A DNA stretch of 64,000 nt from positions 124,001 through 188,000 of the forward strand of contig NZ_JAHKRS010000007.1 in NCBI RefSeq assembly GCF_018863235.1. The letters run 5' to 3'. This document shows positions 27,304 to 37,322 of the stretch, piece after piece. Within the stretch, counting starts at the first letter, position 1, and each line of letters opens with the position of its first letter. A program made the position numbers and the translations under genes. The notes beneath the pieces were generated by a model. It had not been told where the DNA came from. It did no database searches and saw nothing but the letters and a program-made list of their open reading frames with translations. The DNA is from Pseudomaricurvus albidus. Its GTDB lineage: Bacteria; Pseudomonadota; Gammaproteobacteria; Pseudomonadales; Cellvibrionaceae.

Positions 27304-28158
27304 TTAATTCAGCGATGCTGCTAAATATTCGGCCAGCCGATCCACCGCCTGCCCCCCAGAGGGCTGGGGCTTGACCAGGCTGATGGCCATCTTGCCCAGT
27401 GGCGGGTAGCGGTCGCTGCTTTTCAGAACTTTCAGGTTATCGGGCACCGTGCTTTTGGCCAGCACCGTGACCCCAAGGCCTTCTTCAATCGCAGAGCGTA
27501 TGCCGGAAAGGTCCGGATTGGTGTAGACCAGTCGCCAGGGAATGCCGGATTCGGTCAATTGCTCCACGGCTCTGGCCCGATAGATACAACCCTCCGGAGC
27601 CACAATCAGCGGGCAGGGTGCCTGCTGGTGGGTGTCGTGATCGGCGCTGGTCACCCAGACCAGTTCATCCAGCCGCACAATGTCATTGCTGTTTACCGAG
27701 GAGGGGTCCGGGTGCAGGCCGAGAATCAGGTCAAACTCCAGACGCCGACGCTCGTGCAGCAGGTTTTTGCTCAGATCACTGGTGACTTCCAGCGTAACAT
27801 TGGGGTGTGATTGGGAAAACAGCCCCACAATCTTCGGCAACAGGGTCGAGGCAAACTCGCTGGGAATGCCCAGCCTGACCTTACCGGCCAGCATCTCCTG
27901 ACTGAACAGCTCCACGGCCTCGTCGTTCAGCGCCAGAATCTGGCGGGCATAGGGGCGAAACGCCTCACCGGCTTTGGTCAGTTCCACTGACTGGCCACGC
28001 CGGATCAGCAAGCTTTTGCCGATGGTCTGCTCCAGTTTCTTGATTTGCATGCTGATGGCCGGTTGCGTCCGGCCCAGGTATTCCCCGGCATGAGTGAAGC
28101 CGCCCAGTTCCAGTACAGTAATAAAAGCCCTCAGGGCATCGGTGGACAGATTTTTCAT
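27304..28158 (-). CDS. LysR-family transcriptional regulator
   Basis: 284 residues: N-terminal winged helix-turn-helix (LRAFITVLELGGFTHAGEYLGRTQPAISMQIKKLEQTIG) and a periplasmic-binding-fold effector domain. The HTH resembles LrhA/HexA-type regulators more than GcvA. It is divergent from gcvT with 231 bases between the start codons, including an inverted repeat at 28281, so it may control the gcv genes; this is inferred from position alone. Confidence 0.88.
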   Translation of the reverse strand: MKNLSTDALRAFITVLELGGFTHAGEYLGRTQPAISMQIKKLEQTIGKSLLIRRGQSVELTKAGEAFRPYARQILALNDEAVELFSQEMLAGKVRLGIPSEFASTLLPKIVGLFSQSHPNVTLEVTSDLSKNLLHERRRLEFDLILGLHPDPSSVNSNDIVRLDELVWVTSADHDTHQQAPCPLIVAPEGCIYRARAVEQLTESGIPWRLVYTNPDLSGIRSAIEEGLGVTVLAKSTVPDNLKVLKSSDRYPPLGKMAISLVKPQPSGGQAVDRLAEYLAASLN

Positions 28159-28280
28159 CGGCTTTCAGAGTCACGTGTTGTTGAAGTCACAAGATCGCTT
28201 CTAGCCCCTTGAGGCCGGAATTTGAGGCTATAGTTGATCTATGCGCGCGCTATGAATCTATCAAAATATCTTATAGCTGG

Positions 28281-28307
28281 ATAATCACTATTAATTTTAC
28301 TGATTAT
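28281..28307. promoter_or_regulatory. Inverted repeat in the LysR-gcvT divergent region
   Basis: Perfect 7-base arms ATAATCA and TGATTAT spaced by 13 bases, in an AT-rich segment about 80 bases before gcvT. A plausible operator for the adjacent LysR protein or another regulator. No glycine riboswitch features were found before gcvT. Confidence 0.45.
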
Positions 28308-28389
28308 AAGGTGAGTCGTATCATTCGCAACCTTATTACTCCTAATTGGGTAATCTCTTTCAGCACAGACTTTGAGTACAGGGCCGACT

Positions 28390-29505
28390 ATGACTGATTT
28401 GCTGCAGACTCCTTTCCATGCCATGCACGTCGATGCAGGTGCCAAAATGGTGCCTTTCGCCGGTTACGATATGCCGGTGCAATACCCGGACGGTATTAAA
28501 ACTGAGCACTTACACACCCGTGAACACGCCGGGTTGTTCGATGTGTCCCACATGGGGCAGGCGCTGATCAAAGGCGAAGCCGCCAAGAGTGATCTGGAGT
28601 CGATCCTGCCACTGGATCTGGACACCCTGAAGCCCGGTCATCAGGTGTACACCTTCATGCCCAACGCACAGGGCGGTATCGTCGATGACCTGATCGTCAC
28701 CTGCTGGGACGAGACAACCTACTTCGTCGTCTTTAACGCTGCCTGTAAAGAGAAGGATGTTGCTCATTTCACTGGCTTGTTGTCGGCCTCCACTTCACTG
28801 GAGCTGCTGGACGACCGTGCTCTGGTTGCCCTGCAGGGGCCCAAAGCGGTTACCGTATTGCAGCAGCTGGCACCGGAGTGCGCGTCCCTCGTATTCATGA
28901 CCGGCAAGCACATGAGCATTGATGGCATCGAGTGCTATGTCACCCGTTCCGGCTACACCGGCGAAGACGGTTTCGAAATTTCAGTGCCCGCCGCTCAGGC
29001 CGAGGCGCTGGCAGCAAGCCTGTTGGCCTCACCCGAGGTCAAGTGGATCGGTCTGGGTGCGCGCGACTCGCTACGACTGGAAGCTGGCCTGTGTCTCTAC
29101 GGCCATGATATGGACGATGAACGCTCCCCCGCAGAAGCTGCGTTGGGTTGGGCCGTGGCCAAAAGCCGCCGCGTCGGCGGTGACAAAGAAGGCGGCTTTG
29201 TTGGCGCCGATCTGTTGTTCGCCAAGCAGCGCGATGGCGTGGCGGAAATACGTGCAGGCTTTTTGATCGACGGCAAAGCGCCGGTCAGAGAAGGCGCCGA
29301 GATTGTGGATGAAGATGGTGAAATCATCGGACGCGTCACCAGCGGCGGATTTGCTCCCTCGTTGAATGCACCGATTGCTATGGGTTATGTCAGCGCCCCA
29401 TTCGCGATTATTGGCACTAAGGTTTCTGCGCTGGTACGTGGCAAGCCCCGCCCGATGACTGTGGCTAAAATGCCGTTTGTGCCGCAGCGGTACTATAGGG
29501 GTTAA
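28390..29505 (+). CDS. gcvT: Glycine cleavage system T protein (aminomethyltransferase)
   Basis: Transfers the methylene group from the aminomethyl-lipoyl H protein to tetrahydrofolate. 371 residues from ATG 28390 (ACAGGG upstream; the TTG at 28372 is less likely). Typical motifs: MVPFAGYDMPVQYPDGIKTEHLHTRE, GLFDVSHMGQ, QGGIVDDLIV, YTGEDGFEIS, GLGARDSLRLEAGLCLYGHD and the C-terminal GKPRPMTVAKMPFVPQRY. In E. coli the order is gcvT-gcvH-gcvP; here gcvP follows after 237 bases and no gcvH is present. Confidence 0.95.
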   Translation: MTDLLQTPFHAMHVDAGAKMVPFAGYDMPVQYPDGIKTEHLHTREHAGLFDVSHMGQALIKGEAAKSDLESILPLDLDTLKPGHQVYTFMPNAQGGIVDDLIVTCWDETTYFVVFNAACKEKDVAHFTGLLSASTSLELLDDRALVALQGPKAVTVLQQLAPECASLVFMTGKHMSIDGIECYVTRSGYTGEDGFEISVPAAQAEALAASLLASPEVKWIGLGARDSLRLEAGLCLYGHDMDDERSPAEAALGWAVAKSRRVGGDKEGGFVGADLLFAKQRDGVAEIRAGFLIDGKAPVREGAEIVDEDGEIIGRVTSGGFAPSLNAPIAMGYVSAPFAIIGTKVSALVRGKPRPMTVAKMPFVPQRYYRG

Positions 29506-29549
29506 AACCGCCGCGGGCGCTCGAGGTTAAACCCGCCGCAGGCGCCAAC

Positions 29550-29648
29550 CGTCATTGCGAGCATAGCGAAGCAATCCATGTCTGGCACGATCTACGCTAC
29601 AGCGTGCTAATAATGGATTGCCGCGTCGCTTCGCTCCTCGCAATGACG
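29550..29648. repeat. REP-like palindrome, copy B, between gcvT and gcvP
   Basis: Arms CGTCATTGCGAGCATAGCG... and ...CGCTCCTCGCAATGACG pair imperfectly around a loop of about 35 bases; same family as copy A at 18524. Just before it lies a two-copy 24-base direct repeat (GGTTAAA-CCGCCGC-GGCGC) at 29500-29546. The element sits exactly where gcvH would be in a gcvTHP operon and may weaken read-through from gcvT to gcvP. Confidence 0.82.
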
Positions 29649-29742
29649 GAGTACAAAGACTCAATGACGGAATCTAGACGCGCAGCGACAAACAGAATTT
29701 ATTAAACGTATTCACCTACACATACACACACCGAGTGAGACT

Positions 29743-32565
29743 ATGAGTAACCCAGCCAACTTCGAATCCCGCCACATTGGTCCCGACGCCAATGATCAGC
29801 AAACCATGCTCAATGCACTGGGCTACAACACCCTGTCCGATTTCATTGGTACGGTGATTCCCGGCAACATTCGTCTGCCCAATCCTCTGGCGCTGGAAGA
29901 TGCGGTCAGTGAAACCGAAGCTCTGAAAATGATGAAGGCCGTGGCCGAAAAGAATCAGGTGCTGCGCTCGTTCATTGGCCAGGGTTACTACAACACCCAC
30001 ACCCCAAAAGTGATTCTTCGCAATGTGATGGAAAACCCTGCCTGGTACACCGCGTACACGCCGTACCAGCCTGAAATTTCCCAGGGCCGTCTCGAAGCCC
30101 TGTTGAACTACCAAACCATGATCTGCGATCTCACCGGTATGGAACTGGCCAACGCCTCCATGCTGGATGAAGCCACCGCCGCCGCAGAAGCCATGACCCT
30201 GTGTCAGCGCATGTCGAAATCCAAATCCATGAACTTCTTTGTGGATCAGGACTGCATGCCGCAAACTCTGGATGTGATTCTGACCCGTGCCGAGCCTCTG
30301 AACATTCAGGTGATCGTCGGTGATCCCAAAACCGATCTGCAAGCGGACGATGTGTTTGGTGTGCTGCTGCAATACCCGGGCGTCAGTGGTCAGATTAATG
30401 ACTACCGCGATGTGATCGATGCCGTTCACGCCCACAAGGGGCTGGTGGCCATGGCGGCCGATATTCTGGCGCTGACCCTGCTGACCTCACCGGGTGAACT
30501 GGGAGCGGATGTGGCGATTGGTTCTTCCCAGCGTTTTGGTGTGCCTCTCGGTTACGGTGGTCCACACGCTGCCTATATGGCAACCAAAGAAGCCTACAAG
30601 CGTTCGCTGCCAGGCCGTCTGGTGGGCAGCTCCATCGACAGTCAGGGTAACCCTGCGTTGCGTCTGGCACTGCAAACCCGCGAACAGCACATTCGCCGCG
30701 AGAAGGCGACTTCCAATATCTGTACCGCTCAGGTACTGCTTGCCGTAATGGCCAGCATGTACGCCGTCTACCACGGCCCGCAGGGTTTGAAGGCGATTGC
30801 CGAAAGCGTCCACGCCAAAACCAGCACCGTTGCCAGCGAACTGGCCGCCGCCGGTTTTGAACTGGAAAACACCACCTGGTTCGATACCCTGACCGTAAAA
30901 ACCGGTGATAAAACCGCCGCCATTCACGAGCGCGCTCTGGCCAAAGGCCTCAACCTGCGTGTGATCGATGACGCCCGCGTTGGCCTGTCCATCGACGAGA
31001 CGGTAGAAGCCGAAGACCTGCAAGCCATTCTGTCCAGCTTTGGTATCGATGCCATCAACGGCGACGAAGCCGAGCTGGTCATCCCGGCTGAATTACAACG
31101 CAGCAGCGACTACCTGACCCATCCGGTGTTCAATAGCTACCACTCCGAAACCGAAATGCTGCGTTACCTGCGCGGTCTGGCGGACAAGGATCTGGCGCTG
31201 GACCGTGCCATGATTCCGCTGGGTTCCTGCACCATGAAACTGAACGCCACATCAGAAATGATTCCGGTGACCTGGCCAGAGTTTTCCACCATGCACCCGT
31301 TTGCACCTGCGGATCAGGCGGAAGGTTACAGAATTCTGGATGAACAGCTGAACCGCATGCTGTGCGAAGCCACCGGCTACGACGACATCTCGTTCCAGCC
31401 CAACGCCGGTTCCCAGGGCGAGTACGCGGGCCTGCTGGCCATTCGTGGTTACCACGAGTCCCGCGGCGAAGGGCACCGCAACATCTGTCTGATCCCAAGC
31501 TCCGCTCACGGGACCAACCCGGCGTCCGCACAAATGTGTGGTATGAAGGTGGTCGTGACTGCTTGTGACGCCAAGGGCGAAGTGGACATGAACGATCTGC
31601 GTGCGAAAGCCGAGCTGCACAGCGACAACCTGGCTGCCATCATGATCACCTACCCATCCACCCACGGTGTGTTTGAAGAAAACATCCGCGATATCTGCAC
31701 CCTGATTCACGATCACGGTGGTCAGGTCTACGTGGACGGCGCCAACTTTAACGCTATGGTTGGCCTGTGTAAGCCCGGTGAGTTTGGCGGTGACGTATCT
31801 CACCTTAATCTGCACAAAACCTTCTGTATTCCACACGGTGGCGGCGGCCCCGGTGTTGGCCCTGTAGCGGTGAAATCCCATCTGGCACCTTACCTGCCGG
31901 GTCACCGCATCATGGAAAACCAGAAGAGTGCAGTCTCTGCCGCTCATCTGGGCAGCGCCAGTATCCTGCCAATCACCTGGATGTACATCACCATGATGGG
32001 CGCTTCCGGTCTGCAATCTGCCACCGAGATCGCCATCCTCAATGCCAACTACGTGGCCAAGCGTCTGTCAGCGGCTTATCCGATTCTGTACACCGGTAAC
32101 GCCGACCTGATCGCCCACGAATGTATCGTTGACCTGCGACCCATCAAAGACGAAACCGGCGTCGACGTAGAAGACGTGGCCAAGCGTTTGATCGACTACG
32201 GCTTCCACGCACCGACCATGTCCTTCCCGGTGGCCGGCACCCTGATGATCGAGCCAACCGAAAGTGAAAGCCTGTACGAGTTGGATCGTTTCTGCGATGC
32301 CTTGCTGAAAATCGCCGAAGAGATCGACGCGGTTCGCAACGGCAGCGTAGAGCTGGCCAACAGCCCACTGGTCAATGCACCACACACGGTGGAAATGGTT
32401 TCCGCCGATGAGTGGACTTACGCCTATCCTCGATCCGAAGGCGGCTTCCCGCTGGAAAGCCTGCGCAAAAACAAATACTGGCCACCGGTCGGACGTATCG
32501 ACAACGTCTTCGGTGATCGGAATCTGGTGTGCAGCTGCTTGCCGATTGAGGCCTATGCCGAGTAA
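29743..32565 (+). CDS. gcvP: Glycine dehydrogenase (decarboxylating), P protein
   Basis: PLP enzyme that decarboxylates glycine and loads the aminomethyl group onto the H protein. 940 residues, the full homodimeric form with N- and C-terminal halves fused: N-terminal [42 protein letters not shown]-terminal half with [25 protein letters not shown], and the PLP lysine K692 in [18 protein letters not shown]. Followed by a terminator. With gcvT it supplies one-carbon units; gcvH and the L protein must be encoded elsewhere. Confidence 0.97.
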   Translation: MSNPANFESRHIGPDANDQQTMLNALGYNTLSDFIGTVIPGNIRLPNPLALEDAVSETEALKMMKAVAEKNQVLRSFIGQGYYNTHTPKVILRNVMENPAWYTAYTPYQPEISQGRLEALLNYQTMICDLTGMELANASMLDEATAAAEAMTLCQRMSKSKSMNFFVDQDCMPQTLDVILTRAEPLNIQVIVGDPKTDLQADDVFGVLLQYPGVSGQINDYRDVIDAVHAHKGLVAMAADILALTLLTSPGELGADVAIGSSQRFGVPLGYGGPHAAYMATKEAYKRSLPGRLVGSSIDSQGNPALRLALQTREQHIRREKATSNICTAQVLLAVMASMYAVYHGPQGLKAIAESVHAKTSTVASELAAAGFELENTTWFDTLTVKTGDKTAAIHERALAKGLNLRVIDDARVGLSIDETVEAEDLQAILSSFGIDAINGDEAELVIPAELQRSSDYLTHPVFNSYHSETEMLRYLRGLADKDLALDRAMIPLGSCTMKLNATSEMIPVTWPEFSTMHPFAPADQAEGYRILDEQLNRMLCEATGYDDISFQPNAGSQGEYAGLLAIRGYHESRGEGHRNICLIPSSAHGTNPASAQMCGMKVVVTACDAKGEVDMNDLRAKAELHSDNLAAIMITYPSTHGVFEENIRDICTLIHDHGGQVYVDGANFNAMVGLCKPGEFGGDVSHLNLHKTFCIPHGGGGPGVGPVAVKSHLAPYLPGHRIMENQKSAVSAAHLGSASILPITWMYITMMGASGLQSATEIAILNANYVAKRLSAAYPILYTGNADLIAHECIVDLRPIKDETGVDVEDVAKRLIDYGFHAPTMSFPVAGTLMIEPTESESLYELDRFCDALLKIAEEIDAVRNGSVELANSPLVNAPHTVEMVSADEWTYAYPRSEGGFPLESLRKNKYWPPVGRIDNVFGDRNLVCSCLPIEAYAE

Positions 32566-32598
32566 TCCATCGGTTGGATAGCGACAATCAGATCCAGT

Positions 32599-32626
32599 AA
32601 AAACGGGCCTTATGGCCCGTTTTTAT
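32599..32626 (+). terminator. Rho-independent terminator after gcvP
   Basis: Stem AAAAACGGGCC / GGCCCGTTTTT with a TTAT loop, 34 bases after the gcvP stop. Confidence 0.92.
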
Positions 32627-32708
32627 TTTCTCTTAAGCACAAATGGCCTGAGTCATGACTCATTGGATAAGGGATTGGCTGAATGGATACCTGTGCTACA
32701 TGAAATCA

Positions 32709-34307
32709 TCAATCATGCCTGCTGTTGCTACTGCTGCTGAAAAAGTGTTCTGCCAGCCTGCGCAGGCTGGTCGATAGCGAGGCTGCATCAGTGGTGGCCA
32801 ATTCCGTTTGATGGATGTTACTGCGTAAATCCTGAGACGAACTGGCCACTGCGTTGATACTTTTATTAATGTCGTTGGCAGCTGAGCTTTGCTGCTCGGT
32901 GGCAGCGGCTATTTGCTGACTGATATGATGGATGTCTTCTGCGGCGCTTAGACTGTTGGTGATAGCCGCTTCTGTGCTATGGGTTAGCTCGACGCAGTGG
33001 CGAGTTGTACTTTCCGCTTGTGTCATATGGTCAACGGCTTCCTGAGTGGACGATTGAAGGTTGCCTATCATCGCCGTGATTTCCTGAGTCGAGCTGTGTG
33101 TTTGATGAGCCAGTTCTCTCACCTGATCCGCGACTACGGCAAACCCTTTACCGTGTTCTCCTGCTCGAGCGGCTTCTATGGCCGCGTTGAGAGCCAGCAG
33201 ATTAATTTCTTTGGCCACCGATTCAATGACATCGACAATGGAGCCAATCGAGTCGCAACGACTTGCCAGCTGTTGCACAGCGGACGAAGCCTGCTGAATT
33301 TTGTGTGACAGATCGTCAATGCCCTGTGTCGTTTGTTCTACCAGTTGTTTACCCTGATTTGAGTTTGCCAGTGCCTGCTGAGCGGATTCTGCCGCGTGAC
33401 TGCAATTCTGTGACATCTCCTGAATGGTCATGGACATCTCATGCATGGCTGCTGCGACTTGTTCGCTTTGTTGATTGAGGCTATTGATGCTGTGGTTGCT
33501 GTCCTGAATTTGTTGGCTGAGTGAGGCATTGCTGACGTCAAGTCGCTGGGCGTCATTACTGATACGACCCACCAGTGCCTGGCTTTCGGTTTTCAGACAT
33601 TCCAACGCCAGTGCCAATTGACCAATATCGTCCGTCCTGCCAGTGAATACATAGCAGGCCAAAAGATCATCGGAAACCTCTCGCGCCTGTTGAACTACCT
33701 TGTGCAAGGGATGGAGTTGCCATGCCAGCAGAGCGCAACTAATCAGGGCAATGGCGCTGGCCCACAGCAAGGCGATTGACGGTTGAAGGCTGAACATCAG
33801 TAATGGTGCACTGACAAGTATCAGACTCCCGAGCATAAGAATTTGTAGTTTAACAAACAGGCTGGTGGACCGGATTCTGTGTCCCATCGGATTGCGCTTG
33901 CCGGCTTTGATTTTTCGATAGAGGCGCGAGGCACGCATTTTACTGAGAGGGTCGAGTTGGGTACGAACGGATTGAAACTCTGCAGTTTGGCTGCCGTTTT
34001 TGATGGGGGTGGCATACGCTTTGACCCAGTAATAATCACCGTTTTTGCAGCGATTCTTTACCGCGCCAATCCAGGAGCGCCCAGACTTCAATCTCTGCCA
34101 CAGCATCTTAAAGGCTTCTGCGGGCATGTCAGGGTGACGCACCATGTTGTGAGGTTGGCCTATCAATTCCTCCTGACTAAAGCCGGCAATCTCACAGAAG
34201 TCTGTGTTGGCATAGGTGATGGTGCCAGAAGGATTGGTTGTGGAAAGCAGGTTATGGGTTGCCTCCAGTGGTTGTTCTCGATCTGTAACGGGTTGGTTGT
34301 TGCGCAT
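32709..34307 (-). CDS. Aer-like PAS-domain methyl-accepting chemotaxis protein
   Basis: 532 residues. The N-terminal PAS domain of Aer type ([39 protein letters not shown] ... [23 protein letters not shown]) senses redox or aerotaxis signals, probably through FAD. Two close membrane segments follow (about residues 150-205) without a periplasmic domain, then a HAMP-like linker and a long coiled-coil signalling domain with the conserved tip [29 protein letters not shown], which binds CheA/CheW. It is co-transcribed with the degenerate receiver gene just upstream (13-base gap). Confidence 0.93.
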   Translation of the reverse strand: MRNNQPVTDREQPLEATHNLLSTTNPSGTITYANTDFCEIAGFSQEELIGQPHNMVRHPDMPAEAFKMLWQRLKSGRSWIGAVKNRCKNGDYYWVKAYATPIKNGSQTAEFQSVRTQLDPLSKMRASRLYRKIKAGKRNPMGHRIRSTSLFVKLQILMLGSLILVSAPLLMFSLQPSIALLWASAIALISCALLAWQLHPLHKVVQQAREVSDDLLACYVFTGRTDDIGQLALALECLKTESQALVGRISNDAQRLDVSNASLSQQIQDSNHSINSLNQQSEQVAAAMHEMSMTIQEMSQNCSHAAESAQQALANSNQGKQLVEQTTQGIDDLSHKIQQASSAVQQLASRCDSIGSIVDVIESVAKEINLLALNAAIEAARAGEHGKGFAVVADQVRELAHQTHSSTQEITAMIGNLQSSTQEAVDHMTQAESTTRHCVELTHSTEAAITNSLSAAEDIHHISQQIAAATEQQSSAANDINKSINAVASSSQDLRSNIHQTELATTDAASLSTSLRRLAEHFFSSSSNSRHD

Positions 34308-34320
34308 GGGGAGTGACTCT

Positions 34321-34722
34321 TTAGGCGTTCAAAAGGGAAGTGGTTGAGAGTTGGAGGCGTGCATGGATGCGAGCCAAAAAGGTGGTGGTGGGAGTATCGC
34401 TGTCAACAATCTCATCCACACCGTACCTGTAGAGTGTTGATTTCTCCGCTGGGCTGGCGGGACAGCCCCAGGCTATCAGGTGGTCGGGCATTAGCTCTCG
34501 CTGGGAATCCAATAATTGGAGTACCCGTTGAATCTCTTCGCGACCCAGTTGCAGACTCAATATGATCAGCTCTGCCTTTGTGTTAGACAGCTCCAGCAAT
34601 AGCTCTGAGGCTGATGTAACGCTGCGGATGTCAGGAAAATGTTGGTGCAATACATCCTGTAAATGACACTGCTGGTCATTGGGAATGGCGATTAATATGG
34701 ATGTGAGTCTTGTGTCCGGCAC
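34321..34722 (-). CDS. Degenerate receiver-like (pseudo-REC) protein
   Basis: 133 residues with the overall CheY-like alternation ([25 protein letters not shown] ... [22 protein letters not shown] ... [11 protein letters not shown] ... [27 protein letters not shown]). The phosphorylation residues are not conserved: the acidic pair is replaced by N-D, the phospho-Asp position reads Ser (ILSLQLG), and the lysine before Pro is Asp (VDSDTP). It can hardly be phosphorylated in the usual way. First gene of a two-gene unit with the Aer-like receptor, so it may be a docking or adaptor protein for it (inference). Confidence 0.7.
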   Translation of the reverse strand: MPDTRLTSILIAIPNDQQCHLQDVLHQHFPDIRSVTSASELLLELSNTKAELIILSLQLGREEIQRVLQLLDSQRELMPDHLIAWGCPASPAEKSTLYRYGVDEIVDSDTPTTTFLARIHARLQLSTTSLLNA

Positions 34723-35157
34723 AGTAACATTCCTCTTCCGTGAGTTGCCTGATGCTCAGCCTGTAACTGTCAGAGCGGTTAGATCGGTATGTCAGGCACT
34801 CAGAAAATCAGTTGACGTAAAGTGAAGTTTCTTTATATTCTAATAACCACACTTTTTGCAAGGTTAATGCGCCAGCTGCTATGGAATCAAGATGTTTTTT
34901 TGACTATTAGCAATAATCCTGGAAGCCCAACTTGGTATTTGTTCTTGACCATATACATGCTTTTTCTCTGTATGTGTAAGGCGAGTGGCAGAGATGGTTG
35001 GCAACTAACAAAACTAACAACAATAAAAACTGTTCTGCCCGCCCAGCTGTCATGGTGGGTTACTCGTCATGCTCAAGCAAAGTGGAACACGGTCTCAATT
35101 GGGGCGCTTCGCTGATGTGGTATTGATGCAAGGATGTTGACGACTTAAGGAGCTATA
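34723..35157. other. Intergenic region, no convincing gene
   Basis: 435 bases between divergently read genes. An open frame at 34822-35115 (GTG start, 97 codons) has no ribosome site and no recognisable sequence, so I do not call it. The AT-rich part probably holds promoters for both neighbours. A TAAGGAG ribosome site for the next gene is at 35146-35152. Confidence 0.5.
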
Positions 35158-37182
35158 GTGGATCTCTCGCTATATCGAGTACTCTTCGAGAACTCTGCGC
35201 AAGCCATGCTTGTACTGGAAAATAATGTCTTTGTGGCTTGCAATCGAGCTGCGATGGATCTGTTAAAAGTTGACCGCAAGTCCAAGGTTCGTCGACTGCA
35301 TCCCGCCAACTTGTCGCCCCCGGTGCAGCCTGATGGTGTGATGTCTGAGGTGAAAGCTGAGCACATGATTACCCTGGCCTGCGAGCGGGGGCGGCATACA
35401 TTTGACTGGGTGCATCGCAATGCCAACGGCCTGGATTTTACTGTTGAGGTAGAGTTGACTTCGTTGAAATACCGCACCAGGGATCTGATTCTGGTGCGCT
35501 GGCGAGACCTTGCCGAGTGCGATGAAGTCTACAAACAACTGCAGTTCTGCAGCGTGTTGTTTCAAGGGATGACCGATGCAATCGTCGTGGCTGATGAAAA
35601 CAATCGCATTGTGGACGTCAATGCCGCGTTTACGTCGTTGACTGGATATGAGCGAGTCGAGGCGCTGGGGCAGCCGACCGGATTCATGAAGTCCGGCCGT
35701 CACCCCAAGCCGTTTTATCAGCGTATGTGGCACATGCTCAATCAGGATGGTGGTTGGGAAGGAGAGGTTTGGGATCGTCATAAAAACGGTCACGTTTATC
35801 CTAAGAACCTGAAGATTAACGTGATCCGCAACTTGCAGGGTGAGGTCTGCCACTATTTAGGAATATTCCGTGACAGCAGCCAGCAGAAGAAACATGAACG
35901 CAAACTGCAGGAGCTGGCTTACTATGATCCATTGACCAAGCTTGCCAATCGTCGATTGCTGTTGGAACGGCTTGAGCAACGCCTGCTCGCCAATGACAGA
36001 ACTCACAGCCGCACGGCACTGCTAAGCATTGATGTCAATGAGTTCAAATCCATCAATGACACTTATGGCCATCCGGTTGGGGATGAACTGCTGGTGGAAA
36101 TTGCCAGGCGTTTGAGCAGTGTGATTCGAGCTTGTGATACTTTGGGGCGCATGAGTGGCGATGAGTTTTTGGTCATCAGTGATGTCACTCGTGATGAAGA
36201 AGATATGGCTGTGCTGGCAGAAAAGTTGTTGGCTGAAGTTGATCGCCCCTTCCATATATCCGGCAAGCAACTGAGCTCCAGCCTCAGTATCGGGATCGCC
36301 TTTTACCCGAGAGATGCCGACAGCAGTAGTGAATTAATCTCTAATGCGGATATGGCGATGTATCAAGCCAAACGCAAAAAAAACGGAGGCTACTGCTTTT
36401 ATGATCAGTCGATTGGTGATTACCACCACTTAAAATTGAATATGGAAAAAGGCATTAAAGAAGCGATCCTGTCGGAGTCCTTTACCGCCTATTTTCAGCC
36501 GATTGTCGATCTTTCCAGCCACAGTGTGTGTGCCTATGAGGCCTTGGCCCGTTGGTTCGATCCTGAGCGTGGCTCAGTCAGCCCTGAAGAGTTTATTCCG
36601 CTGGCGGAAGAGACAGGCATGATCCAGTCTCTCTCGGAACAGGTTTTTCGTCGCTGTTGTGAGTTTCTTCGCCATATGGGTGATGCAGCAGAGTTCAAAC
36701 TCGCCTTGAACCTGTCCGCCCAGCAGTTGAAATCCAAGACACTGGTTGAATGGTTAAAAGGATTGTCAGAAGAAAATGGAGTGTCACTGTCCAGGTTCAA
36801 AGTTGAATTGACGGAGTCGACACTGATTTCCAATCTGGATATGGTCACCCGTAATCTTCGCGCCCTTAAAGCTCTGGGAGTGGATATCGTGCTCGATGAT
36901 TTCGGGACGGGTTACTCCTCGCTAACGCACTTGAAAAGTTTTCCGATCGATTGCATCAAAATAGATAAGTCGTTTGTTCGGGATTTAAGCGAGTGCCAAG
37001 CATCGGATAATTACTTAATCGTCAAGGCGATTATCAAAATGGCGCAGAGCCTCCGTTTGACAGTGGTCGCCGAGGGCGTGGAAACAGAAGGCCAACTGGA
37101 TTTACTGCGACGATTGGGGTGTGATCAGGCTCAGGGCTATTTGTTTAGCCGCCCAAAGCCATGGGAGGAGTGTATTGGATAA
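35158..37182 (+). CDS. PAS-PAS-GGDEF-EAL cyclic-di-GMP protein
   Basis: 674 residues, soluble. A degenerate PAS domain (about 5-115), a second PAS with PAC motif (about 130-245: DAIVVADENNRIVDVNAAFTSLTGYE, GWEGEVWDRHKNGHVYP), a GGDEF domain (about 255-415) whose A-site reads S333-G-D-E-F337, an accepted active variant, and an EAL domain (about 425-670) with E461-A-L intact plus the metal-binding DDFGTGYSSL and AEGVET motifs. It may therefore make and/or degrade c-di-GMP under PAS control. GTG start with a strong TAAGGAG site. Single gene. Confidence 0.94.
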   Translation: MDLSLYRVLFENSAQAMLVLENNVFVACNRAAMDLLKVDRKSKVRRLHPANLSPPVQPDGVMSEVKAEHMITLACERGRHTFDWVHRNANGLDFTVEVELTSLKYRTRDLILVRWRDLAECDEVYKQLQFCSVLFQGMTDAIVVADENNRIVDVNAAFTSLTGYERVEALGQPTGFMKSGRHPKPFYQRMWHMLNQDGGWEGEVWDRHKNGHVYPKNLKINVIRNLQGEVCHYLGIFRDSSQQKKHERKLQELAYYDPLTKLANRRLLLERLEQRLLANDRTHSRTALLSIDVNEFKSINDTYGHPVGDELLVEIARRLSSVIRACDTLGRMSGDEFLVISDVTRDEEDMAVLAEKLLAEVDRPFHISGKQLSSSLSIGIAFYPRDADSSSELISNADMAMYQAKRKKNGGYCFYDQSIGDYHHLKLNMEKGIKEAILSESFTAYFQPIVDLSSHSVCAYEALARWFDPERGSVSPEEFIPLAEETGMIQSLSEQVFRRCCEFLRHMGDAAEFKLALNLSAQQLKSKTLVEWLKGLSEENGVSLSRFKVELTESTLISNLDMVTRNLRALKALGVDIVLDDFGTGYSSLTHLKSFPIDCIKIDKSFVRDLSECQASDNYLIVKAIIKMAQSLRLTVVAEGVETEGQLDLLRRLGCDQAQGYLFSRPKPWEECIG

Positions 37183-37205
37183 GGTGACAGAGGGATTAAA
37201 TAAAT

Positions 37206-37322
37206 GGGGTCAGATAAACATTATGACACTTGCATCAATATTTTTTTGCGATTAATTCTCCGAGTAAATGCCAATACATTAAGGTGAGCGATATTTTAGG
37301 AAAAGGCTTTGGGGACCAAAAT
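37206..37322. repeat. MITE-like dispersed repeat, copy 1 (right end lost)
   Basis: Starts GGGGTCAGATAAACATTATG and stays similar for about 117 bases to the element at 46254-46384. The matching right terminal repeat is missing here, and the element runs straight into the stop codon of the LysR gene. Confidence 0.75.

Noticed and set aside
28159-28389. Glycine riboswitch before gcvT
   Set aside because: The conserved aptamer elements were not found; only an inverted repeat is present.
31252-32016. 254-codon frame antisense to gcvP
   Set aside because: Lies wholly opposite a secure gene; His/Val-rich shadow translation typical of the third frame of high-GC coding DNA.
34822-35115. 97-codon open frame before the GGDEF-EAL gene
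   Set aside because: GTG start without a ribosome site, no recognisable sequence, biased composition.
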